Below are positions 26,686-37,332 of a stretch of DNA of 64,000 bases, in pieces; position 1 is the stretch's first letter; every line of letters starts with the position of its first letter. The DNA comes from Sclerurus mexicanus (lineage: Eukaryota; Chordata; Aves; Passeriformes; Furnariidae), in assembly GCA_013396755.1 (NCBI GenBank), contig VWZF01002437.1, positions 496,001 through 560,000 on the forward strand, in the 5' to 3' direction. The notes under the pieces are model-generated. The model was not told where the DNA came from, ran no database searches, and saw nothing but the letters and a program-made list of their open reading frames with translations. The position numbers were made by a program, and so were the translations under genes.

Positions 26686-29011
26686 CTTAACTGTATTTGA
26701 ACAACAGTACTATAAAAAGAAAGAAGTGTGCAAAGAAAGAAATTTCCATACCAGTCATCTGAGACTCTTTAGTTTGGACAAAAGTAGCACATTTTTTAAA
26801 AAACGCCCTACTTAACACTTGCTATAAGGCTTTCTGAAGGTAAGCCCTATGTCAGGGAACTGTTGGGGAGATAAGCTCCTTTGTGAAATCAATAGAGTCA
26901 CTGTTGCAGAGGCTGTTTTTGGAATGAGGTCTGAAACAGAGCAGATGAATTATCCTCTGGACATGCCTGTTTTTCCTGACCTAGTCTGCTGAAGTACTGT
27001 CCCCAGCCATGCCTTCCCACCTCTTCACTTGCCTGATCTAATTCCAAGGTGAGTCAGAGGCGTGACATGATCCAACAGGGAATTTTCTGCAGTGAGGTAG
27101 TTTTCAGCTGGATCAGCTGATTGTGCAGCCACAAATGAAATGGATCAAATTCCAAATCTAATATGAGATATGTGGTGGCAGCACATAGTTGTGGGCACAG
27201 GGAGTGCAGTGTTGGTACATTCTCTATCAGCTACAGAAACCCTGAAATTAGATGCAATTTGAGACTGTACCTTTGAACTGGACTCCTTACTTTTAGATAG
27301 CTAACTTAGGCAGCAGTAGGAAATAATACAAACATTTTGAACTACATCTAATAATGGAAGATTAACACACCTGTTTTTAATAGCACACTCATTATACTAC
27401 TCACACATAAGGTGGAAAAGCTGGTTCCCATAACCATTTTTGTCTGAGAGGGCAAACCCCACACTTCATGGAAAAGTGTTCTAACCACCACCCATTGTTG
27501 TGCCATGGGAAAATACTAGAGCCATGAGACAGGGAAAAGATAGAGATACAATGTAATATGGAGTTTTCAAAGGACTCTTGTACTTCACACCATGTTCAAC
27601 AGTTAAAAACAATTGTTACAGAATCAAAATATGAGCAATTACTACAGAGCCTTAAGATGCTCCCTGAGTGTAGATTACCTTTTTCAAAATCTTGAGTAGA
27701 GTGTTAGGAAGTCAGTTGGGGTTGGAATCCTCTAAAACACCAGTTCCCCACATCTTGTCTTTGCTCTTCCTGCAGGACTACTGCATGTAAGCTCTGCTTG
27801 TTTTGAATGGATTCTTACAATTCCTTTGGAAACCCATCAGAATGAAGGGATGAAAAAAGAGGGGATAAAACAGGCTCAGAGAACATCTACCATATGTCTT
27901 TTGCAAACATAATGGGCGATGATGAATGATGAGGAGGTGAAGCATCCTCTGAGAATATCTAGCAGATGTCATTGAATTGAGGCAGAATCCAAAGAAAACA
28001 CACAATTCCTTACAAGTAGTCAGTTCTGAGTAGTAAATTAATTCTGACCTGCATCACCTGCTGAAAACAGTTGTCATGGATAGGTAAAGAAGCAGAATGA
28101 GAGATCCCAGAAAAAAATTTAGTAAAATGACAAAGTGCCTAGTGATTATAAATCCCTTTGGGAAAAGGCTTGGTGTGCAGTTTTCATTTGATTTGTCAGA
28201 AGTCTGCCTAATGCATGCAATCACATTTATTATTGAGCATGGTTAGTGCTATTGATTGCATCTAGTGTTTCTGCACTTCAAACAGTAGTAGTACCTTTTT
28301 CATTTCTTGTTTGCACTCGGGTGATGTGCCCTTATTGCTCTGTGTCTAACTCTTCCCTCAAGTGTATACGTGAGCCCAGTTTTACTTAATTTGCAATCCA
28401 GCTAGGTCAGAGTAATCGAACATACTAAAAGGCCTTAAGGATAATGACTGAGTTTTCTGTGACGGCAGGAATAGGCAGAACGTGACTTATTCTGTGAGTC
28501 AGATTGTTAATGTGGGACACACCCCATCGAAGCCAGTACCATACTCTTAGGAAGTGGAGCATCGAGATAGGCCTGGGGGACCAAAGGCCATGGGAGATTC
28601 CAGGCCCTGTGACCAACCCACAGCTGCTGATCTCCAAGGGGTGTACCCGCGGAGGAGCGGTCAGGCTTCCGTGCTGTGCTGTGAAACGCTGTCCAAGCTG
28701 CCAGCTTGAACCTTTGCCGTCAGGCTACCCACGCCACAAGCACGATGGAACTATTCAAGTCAGCCCAACATGTAGGGAAGCTCCAAACATTTTCTATAGG
28801 ACGCAGACGTGTCTGGACACAAACCCGACTCGCTTCCTAACTAGGGAGGCACGAAAATGCTCCGCAGATCTAAATAATGTGAATCTCCGCCTAGGGCAGC
28901 CGTGCCGGCCCTCAGATGCCCGGCCTGGGGTGGCGGGACAGGCCGGGCCGGCGCTGGAGCCGGGGACGGGTGTCGGGGCCCCGGGGACCGCCCGCTCCCT
29001 GGGGCGGCCCC

Positions 29012-29173
29012 GGCTCCCTCCCGGCTCCCTCCCGGCTCCCTCCCGGCTCCCTCCCGGCTCCCTCCCGGCTCCCTCCCGGCTCCCTCCCGGCTCCCTCCCG
29101 GCTCCCTCCCGGCTCCCTCCCGGCTCCCTCCCGGCTCCCTCCCGGCTCCCTCCCGGCTCCCTCCCGGCTCCCT
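29012..29173. repeat. 11-bp GC-rich minisatellite (ggctccctccc)n, about 15 copies
   Basis: The unit 'ggctccctccc' repeats with almost no variation and stops exactly at the N at 29174, so the true array length is unknown. Because 11 is not a multiple of 3, all frames are open with a 33-base period, which produces false proline- or glycine-rich reading frames on both strands. Confidence 0.95.
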
Positions 29174-29174
29174 N
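29174..29174. other. Assembly gap (single N) at the end of the minisatellite
   Basis: The N follows the repeat array directly, as expected when an assembler stops in a tandem repeat. STAM exon 1 may lie here. Confidence 0.75.
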
Positions 29175-29287
29175 GGCTGGGGCGGGCCGGGCTGCCCGGC
29201 CGGAGTGACCCCGCAGCACGGCCGAACAAGTGGTGAGGAAGGTCCGCGCTGGAGGGTTGCTGAAAGGATGAGCAGCAAAAAGCACCA

Positions 29288-29912
29288 TCTACAGTTGCTT
29301 CACAGACAGGCACGAGAAAATCATCAAAGCGTTTTGTATTTAGTGTTTTAAAGTGGATTCCTGTGGGAGCTTTCTTTTTCCCTTTCAAGTGAAACGACGT
29401 GCTGTGATCAGGTGTCGCCCCCACCTTGCTTCTTCCAAGGCCAGACTAGATGGAGAAGAAATGTCTGGCTTTTACTTGACAAAAATTGTGCTTAATGCTG
29501 ATGTGTCCAAACTGAAGGTAAAATGACGTATAGGCAGTTAAAACTTAATTTTGAATGTCCGATTTGTCGTTGTGTAATATGATTTGTCTTCAACCTGCTG
29601 TTGACATCTGTTTTACTTTGAGTGATACAAGTTTTGTCTGGGGAATCACATAATACAAAGGCACTCTCGCTCGTATGTGGCTAAGTACCCCAGTTCCCCC
29701 CTCCCCACCCTTCCGCCCCATTATTTTCTTACAACAGTGTAACACTCTCTAGGTTTCGTGGGACCAATTTCTTTGTAACTTTCAACTACAGATACTGTTT
29801 CTTTCGTAATGTTTATCCAACTTTAGAAGTCTGGGCTCCTGTTTAATTCTACCAGCTCTTAAAAAAAAACAAACAACCGAACAAAAATGTTTGAAAAGTA
29901 TGTGTCTTTTCA
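29288..29912. repeat. First copy of a 625-bp direct duplication
   Basis: This segment matches 30021-30645 base for base as far as I can read, at a constant offset of 733. The copy ends at the N at 29913. See the finding on misassembly. Confidence 0.9.
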
Positions 29913-30020
29913 NTCCCTCCCGGCGTGCCGTGCGGGGGGCGGCGCCCGGCCCAGGGAGGAGGTGGCGGCGGAGCTGCCCGGGGCAGGAGGAGGAGCCGTC
30001 GCCGCCGCCGCCTGCTCTGN
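29913..30020. other. STAM: 106-bp GC-rich fragment between two gap Ns, possibly STAM 5' UTR
   Basis: The bases 29914-30019 are isolated by Ns on both sides. They are GC-rich, with 'ggaggaggagccgtcgccgcc' type triplet runs that resemble the 5' UTR of a housekeeping gene such as STAM. The start codon would then fall in the gap at 30020. Its placement inside a duplicated segment suggests it is in the wrong position. Confidence 0.4.
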
Positions 30021-30645
30021 TCTACAGTTGCTTCACAGACAGGCACGAGAAAATCATCAAAGCGTTTTGTATTTAGTGTTTTAAAGTGGATTCCTGTGGG
30101 AGCTTTCTTTTTCCCTTTCAAGTGAAACGACGTGCTGTGATCAGGTGTCGCCCCCACCTTGCTTCTTCCAAGGCCAGACTAGATGGAGAAGAAATGTCTG
30201 GCTTTTACTTGACAAAAATTGTGCTTAATGCTGATGTGTCCAAACTGAAGGTAAAATGACGTATAGGCAGTTAAAACTTAATTTTGAATGTCCGATTTGT
30301 CGTTGTGTAATATGATTTGTCTTCAACCTGCTGTTGACATCTGTTTTACTTTGAGTGATACAAGTTTTGTCTGGGGAATCACATAATACAAAGGCACTCT
30401 CGCTCGTATGTGGCTAAGTACCCCAGTTCCCCCCTCCCCACCCTTCCGCCCCATTATTTTCTTACAACAGTGTAACACTCTCTAGGTTTCGTGGGACCAA
30501 TTTCTTTGTAACTTTCAACTACAGATACTGTTTCTTTCGTAATGTTTATCCAACTTTAGAAGTCTGGGCTCCTGTTTAATTCTACCAGCTCTTAAAAAAA
30601 AACAAACAACCGAACAAAAATGTTTGAAAAGTATGTGTCTTTTCA
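30021..30645. repeat. Second copy of the 625-bp direct duplication
   Basis: It begins directly after the N at 30020 and continues into unique sequence ('gggg aaaggattag') at 30646, so this is the copy attached to STAM intron 1. Confidence 0.9.
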
Positions 30646-33600
30646 GGGGAAAGGATTAGTGCATAAACAAAGTATTGTGATGTGAATTCTGTATGTATGT
30701 TATCAGAAATTCTTAGTCTGTTGCATCTTAAAAAGGCATAGCTTGCTCTCCTAATTTTGAACTATTAAAACACTTTTAGCGTGAAGACTGCACTTCAATT
30801 AATGATTTTGCTAGTGGCAAGATTGACTGACTTATTTTTGGAAAGCAGTAAACACTTTTCTTAATTGTTTTGCTGTCTTCTAATGTAATTTAGCAGTTGA
30901 AAGTGAGGAAGAGATTGTACTGGCTGCCAGTTTTCCATGGACAATTAGAGGATTCAAGCATTGGTAATATTATTTGTGAGAATTATTTGATCGAAGAAGA
31001 GTAAAAAGTGATAGGCTCAGGTTCTGACAGGTGTTCATTTTTTTATTTCCTAAGGCTGCTGGCTGCCAGGGAAGCTCAGACTGCTTGAATGGGTTTCTCA
31101 AGAGCTCACTCCACTGGATGTGCTCATCAGAGCACAGAGTTACTTCAGTGGTTTATTTGCTGTTTTCTAGATGCAGAGGATGCCGGCACCTTATCCATTG
31201 TGCTTGCCTAATATGACTACCAGTAAATAGTTTTCAAAAGCATTATTCTGTGTACTGTATGAGGAGAGGAAAATAGCCACTTAATCCCAAATTGTTCTTG
31301 GAAAAGCAAATAGTGGGCAATAGGGTAATTTTCACTGATAAACACAACTTCTTTCTTTTGACCCCTTTCATGGGTGTCCTGAGGGAGACCGAAGGAGCAG
31401 CAGGCTGTTCAGTTGGTGACAGCCTAGTTTCAGGAGCCTCCTGCCTTTATTCATCACTTTACTAGATTTGTGCCGGGGAGATGGGGATGATGAAGTCTCC
31501 TGGAGCACTTCTTCTCTGAGGCCTCTTGGGAATGTGCTATTATCTGGATGAATTTTTTGGCAGGCTTCATAAGATAACATCAGCTGTAGAGTCAGCTCTC
31601 ATGTTCTCAGGAAACTTCCAAAAGTTGTCAAGCCTTAGTGTTATTTTTCAATTCTTTTCTCAGAGTCAAAGTTGAGTGCTCCGCTTTTGTTCTTGTCCAG
31701 CAAGAAAGTTTTCTTTTGAAAATCAGATTCCTGAAGCAAGAAGGCAGTCAGAAGCTATTCTTAATTTCATATGAGTTTGGACATTGGTGTAGTTGATAGT
31801 ATTGCTGTGATAGCTGAGCATTCTTGTCTACTGGACAGCTGATCAGTATTGTGGAATAGTTGGAAGTTAATTTGGAACCATTTAGGATGATGGATTGCAG
31901 AGAACATATCTGGAGCTAAATTATTTTCCTTTGTTTGAGGAGCATAAGTATCTCTTAATTTCAGGAGAAATTTTTCACTTTGGCCAGTTAGCAGTAGTTG
32001 GCTAGCCCTGTTAGCATGCTGCTGCAGTGGAACCTGGTCATCCATAATAACGTACCATTTAGAGTCAACTTTGTACAGAGATTTTGAGGAGTGCACCTCT
32101 TTTTTTTTTTTTTTTTTGGGTGTGGTTGGCAAAAGAATGTTGTTTAAGATGGCTATTAAATTAATAATACACTTTAAGCTGTCCAGATATTTGAGGGAGT
32201 AGGCCATTGTCATACTCAAAGAGTGCAAATCTCTGGATGAAACCCAAGTACTTTTCATTTTCTGAACTTTTTATCGTATTTAGGAATATTTCTACATAAA
32301 GGGATGCTAATCAGTGGTGACACAAGTTGGTGTGGGTTTTCACAATCAAGTCAGGGAACCTAATATTGGAATTTAACAAAAGAAAAGATCTTCAAGACAT
32401 TGGGCCTGCTGAGAGTATAATTAAGAAACTAATCCTTCATTTAAGGGGTTAGAATTAATGGTGTTCTTATTAGGAAATAATGCACAAAATCAGAATTTTA
32501 TTGTTGGTCCCAGGTTCCAAGTTTATGTACATTTTAGGGAAATGGGGCCTCAACAAAATTAGTGAACTTTACAACACGAAGAGAAGCAGGCTTATTTATG
32601 TGTCCCAAAAGAACCCATGCAAGAGCCACTTTTACCACAACCAAAGGATAACTAATTCTACTCATATATTTAGATCTTTCTGGCCTGCCTTCTCATCAAT
32701 AGGTGTGACTGTCTTCTGGGTTTTAGGTACAGTATTTCAGTGAGACTATATGGTGTTTGTAACAAGGGATGGTGTTTTCTTTAGAAGGCAGATGATACTG
32801 TTTTATATAAATTTTATTCAGAGGTTTAGTTGAAAAAAGAAAGAAGATAAAAAAAACATTTGGAAGAATGATTTCAGCCTCTAGGTATTTTATTTGAAGG
32901 ACATGATGTTCTACAACTTATTGAGAAACTTTAAAGATACAAACACAGCTAAGATTTCTGTCATAGAAGATGCATTTTACTTCAGAATATTTTCTTAATT
33001 ATTTGTTGTATGTGTGATCTATGGCAGCATTTGTGTGATTGGAGCACCAGTTCTGACTCAGGAGTTACGAAGCTGCCAATTGTTGGTCACTGAAAGATGT
33101 GTTGGTAGGGAAGTATAACTAACGCTTAGCTTATTCCTTTTTCTGTTTTCCTAGGCATCTGCTTTAGGTTTAATGTATATATTGGAGACTGAATGTTGGG
33201 CAAGATGGAATTGGTCTGGCTCAGTATGGTTATTGTTCTGAATAGAGAAGAAGTATAAAGGGAGAGGCCTCCTGATCCCCCACCCTGGGTGCCTTGCAAA
33301 GTGGCTGAAAAATGTCATATATTGGTTTTGTGTATCTTGCTTTTGGTTTAGGTTTAAATAAGTTGTTGAAGTTGTTTAGAAAGTTGTTATATTGTGCAGG
33401 AACATTGTTGTTTTTGACCAAAGAAGTCGTAGATCCAAGTATTGTTTTCCTCTGAAATGATGGTGCTTACCACTTAGTGTGTCTGTGGAATTGCCTGTAA
33501 GAAAATAAAATTAAATAACTCCTAGAAAAAAGAAAACTGAGAAATGAAGACATGTAATGAAAAAAAAAAAGGAAAAAAGTCAGTTGAAAAAAATTAAAAC

Positions 33601-35225
33601 ATCTGTTTTACTAACTACTCAATAATAATTAGTATTAATTATAACTATTAATTACTACAAATTAATATGATGCAACAAGAGTCTACAGTCATGCACAGGT
33701 TAAAATTACTGTGTTAATTTGTAGGCCTTGCTTGTGCTCAGAAAACAATGCCTCGAATTGGTACAGCTTTGTGGAAGAGAACTGTGTCACGCAGTCCTAT
33801 TTTCCTTTGTGTTTGCCATAGCATTAATAGCTTTTGAAGAATGCTGATTTCAGGAGCCAGCACTGTCTTTTAAAGTTGTTTTTGTAAAGTTTGAAACATT
33901 ATCTGATCCTGTCTTGGCATTTGCTAAGGTGAATAAGATTTTGAAGCAATGATGAGGTGGAGGGCTGAACTAAACATTGATATTGTTATGGTAGAGTTCT
34001 TTTTGATCAGGGGTGGAAGATGAAGAGCATTTCTTCTTTATCTTCTATGTGCTGTGCTAATTTGTCCTGAGACTTTAAACACAAATGTCTGTTTTTAATT
34101 CCCTATCAGAGTCCATTTCAGTACTAAGGTAGAGTCTGCCAGTGACATGTTAGCTGTACCTGAAGGCTGGGAGTATGCCAGCTCTTAGGCAGGGTAGGCA
34201 AAAAATGAACGCACATAAGCTTCTTTTTCAGCTGTGAATGTGTGCCTCACGTTATGACAGAGTATTCATGGATTTTAAGTGATAATAGTGTAAGTAATTT
34301 AACTTAAGTAGCTTAAAGTCATAGTTTTGTCTACAAAACACTGATGCATCTTAGGAATTTTGTCAAAGCATCTTTGTCACTCTTGTTCCCAGAGCGGTGA
34401 AAGGCAATAGTGGCTTGCTAATGCTCTGACAGAGATAGCGGCCTTCTTTTTGTCAACAGTCAGCATCAGTGTGCTGATAACATTCTCAGTATGCCCTTAA
34501 CTTTTAATGGCCCTTCCTTGAGACAGAATTTCACTAAAACTCAAGGCAATTTTTTTTTTGTCATGTCTTACCATAAATTTTATTATCCAAGGGATTTAAT
34601 GGATGATTGTTACTAGAGAAGACAGAAAGTATAAAATGAAACTGAGTTTCAAACTGAAATTTGTTAAGAAACTACCTAGTGTTTGGTGGAGGGAATACTC
34701 TAACAAGGGGGGGGAAGGCTTTGCAAGCAAATAGCACTTTTTATATACGACTAACTTCAATTGCCAAGAAGGAACATAGCCATGGTTAATTGTTAATAGT
34801 ATTCAAATAGTTAATTGTATTCATGGATAAATTTGCAAAATATTCTTATTGAGATTTAAAATAAAGGCTGTAATCAGTGTGGTTAATATGGATCAGGGGT
34901 TTCATCAATTAATTGCTATCTTGTAGTTTTAGCCAAAGTATTTAAATTAGCATAAAAAGCACAGTTTGCTGTTATCTTAAAACATTAAGCATGCTTTGGT
35001 TTACTTCTTGGTTTATAAAAGACCTATTGCCATGCCATTTCTCCTGATGACATTGTGAGGAAAGAAGGATCAATTGTTGTCAAAAATAGGCAACTGTCTG
35101 TTATGTAGAATAATGGAAAAGATCAAAGTTTCAGTTCCACTGAATGGCCCAGCTCTCTGCTGAAGGATGTGCTAACTAAAGTGCAGCATTAGACACGGGT
35201 AACCAAGGTGAGTTTGTGAGGCTCC

Positions 35226-35300
<75 letters not shown>

Positions 35301-37247
35301 AGCTCTGAGCCTGGTGGGAGCTTAGGGCTGTGGAGAGCACTGTGCTGACACACTTTGACTGGGGCTGGTCCAGCTCTAGTGGAACTGGTAATGAAGTGAA
35401 ACAGTGGAGTCCTGAAAGTAAACTGCCTCCATGCGGTCTGTTCTGTCTCTGGACTGTGCTTATCAGCTGTTTTCAGTTTGGGGAGCACAGTTTAGCCAGC
35501 TCAGACTCTGTGTTTCCTAAAAGCAGTGCTGGTGCTTCAGAGTTGAGCTGGCTTTGGTAGCAGTACAGCTGCTGTGTGCATAGACTATGATTTCAGAAGA
35601 CTGTGTTGGCCTGTGATGGCTCCATGCAAGGCATTCAGTTCAGGTGTCTTACCTGAAAATCAAGAATTTCTGTGATTTTTATCTTTGCTAGTCATAAGCA
35701 TGATTTGGAACAATAGCAGACTGAAAGAAAAATAAAGTGGTTGGTTGATTAGCTGGTACATCTTAGTGCTAGGTGTTAGTATGGTGTCTGCCCATAAGTT
35801 TTCATATTGCTGTTGATTATAACTGCTTTTTGTAATCAAACAAATTTTCTGGTTTAAACAGAAGAGGCAGTACTCTGTTGCTTTATCTGAGAGAACCTGC
35901 AGAATTTTAACTAGCTTCCATTTAAGATTTCACTATAGAGTTTTGCTATTTCCCTTGCATCAGGCAGTACAACTGATGTGTTATCATTTCAGTACCAGTT
36001 TTTAATCTTTCCTCAAAAACAGTTTGAGAGCACATAACCATAGAGTTTTGCTTTTCTGCATTTTTGTTCTGAATTAAGAAACTAATTAACTGTAACCTAC
36101 TTCAATTTGTAGGACACAGAAGCTCATTCATAAGAAAAGCCATCAACATTTAGATGAATAATTCCTTGTAATTTTTGGAGATTAGATGTTTTGCTTTGTC
36201 TTTCTCTTTGCAATCTTGCAAGCGCTAATATAGATAATGAATCTTTCCTGACAGATAAGTTTTTATAGGAAATCTTTGGTTCCTTTCATAAAACTAAGTA
36301 GTCTGAGACATTCCCTGAAGTATGGTACTCATTGCTGAGGCATAGTTTGTGCTTTGTAGATTAAGATGTGAATGTTAGATGAAGCAGGGACAGAAAGCAA
36401 AGTTTGTGTGCTATTCTGTGCTCATTCTCCTTCTGTTTGGTTACTAATGGAAAATCCTTGTGCATTCTCTTATGCTCTCCAGCCCTCATCTGATCTACCA
36501 GTATTTAGATAATCTTCTATTCAGCTACAGTGTAAGGCTCAGTTTCCTTTAGCATTTTTATTTATTGTTATTCTTGGTGTAACTAAGCTTTTCTGGAGGA
36601 GAAATAGGGAGGGAGTCTTTTTTTTTTTTTCTGACATGAAATCTATTTCTTCTCTACCCACTCTTTCTATGTCTTTACTCTTTAGCAGTTTCTTTGAGAT
36701 TAGCTTTGGTTTAACAGTCCTTATAGCTGAAAGAAAACAGTGGAATATATCATCCAAAGCAGAGATGAGAATGGGGAGGCAAAAGTTTAGTGATTATTAA
36801 TGAATTGTTAAATCCTCCTTATTGAGTTGTAATACATAGAAAGGAAATGCAAGACATAGCAGTTTATTGTCTGAGAAAGTGGTAAATTCAATTGTATCTG
36901 ACTCTGCAGTGAACTAATGCTTTGAGTATTTGTATGGAAAAAAAAATCTGTTAGTAGCTATACGACTTGTGTCGTATTCTGGGTGTATCTTTATTATGTG
37001 GGAAAACAACCCCAAAATATGTTTGGCCGTTAGTTGAAATTCATGGCCACAAGTTAACGTTCAAAAATGAAAAAGAATTAGGTATAATAGTGTTAATATA
37101 TGAGTTTTATTAAATATAGGGATTTTTCTTACATTTAGCAATATAGAAAGAGGTAATATTTCAACATGTTTGTTGACAGTTTTGTTAAGCTTTGTTTTGT
37201 TTGTTTGTTTTTTTTTAATTTGTGTTCTGATATACTTTATTCATCAG
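30646..37247 (+). other. STAM: STAM intron 1
   Basis: Long first intron. It contains a T-run at 32101-32118, a (TG)34 microsatellite at 35231-35298 and a 163-codon open frame on the minus strand (31767-32258) that I do not recognise. No conserved exon is seen. Confidence 0.65.
35231..35298. repeat. (TG)n microsatellite, 34 uninterrupted repeats
   Basis: Sixty-eight bases of pure alternating TG in STAM intron 1. Pure runs of this length are usually polymorphic. Confidence 0.97.
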
Positions 37248-37332
37248 AGAAAGCAACCAGTGAGATGAACACTGCAGAAGACTGGGGCCTCATCTTAGAC
37301 ATCTGTGATAAAGTTGGACAGTCACGCACAGG
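37248..37332 (+). CDS. STAM: STAM exon 2 (start of the VHS domain)
   Basis: It lies between 'tcatcag' and 'gtaagtg' and encodes [20 protein letters not shown] and DKVGQSRTG. The Trp and Leu of DWGLIL are residues 26 and 30 when 13 residues precede, the known ubiquitin-contact positions of the VHS domain. That agreement supports an exon 1 of 13 codons plus one base. Confidence 0.95.

Larger units (their letters stand above)
22400..28880. other. Intergenic region between the divergent HACD1 and STAM promoters
   Basis: No gene is recognised. The stretch carries one CR1 copy (about 26145-26685), a perfect 27-bp tandem duplication (24951-25004) and two exon-like segments (23562-23691 and 25565-25619) described as findings. 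The rest is AT-rich unique sequence. Confidence 0.6.
28885..29235 (+). promoter_or_regulatory. STAM: CpG island, likely STAM promoter region
   Basis: A strongly GC- and CpG-rich block upstream of STAM exon 2, on the correct side for the first exon. It contains the 11-bp minisatellite and an N at 29174. No match to the expected STAM N-terminal coding sequence (residues 1-13) is found here, so exon 1 is probably in a gap. Confidence 0.65.

Noticed and set aside
28504..29424. Long overlapping open frames on both strands (up to 234 codons) across the STAM CpG island
   Set aside because: They are produced by the 11-bp repeat and GC-rich composition, run through an N, and show periodic Pro/Ser or Gly/Arg runs in all frames.
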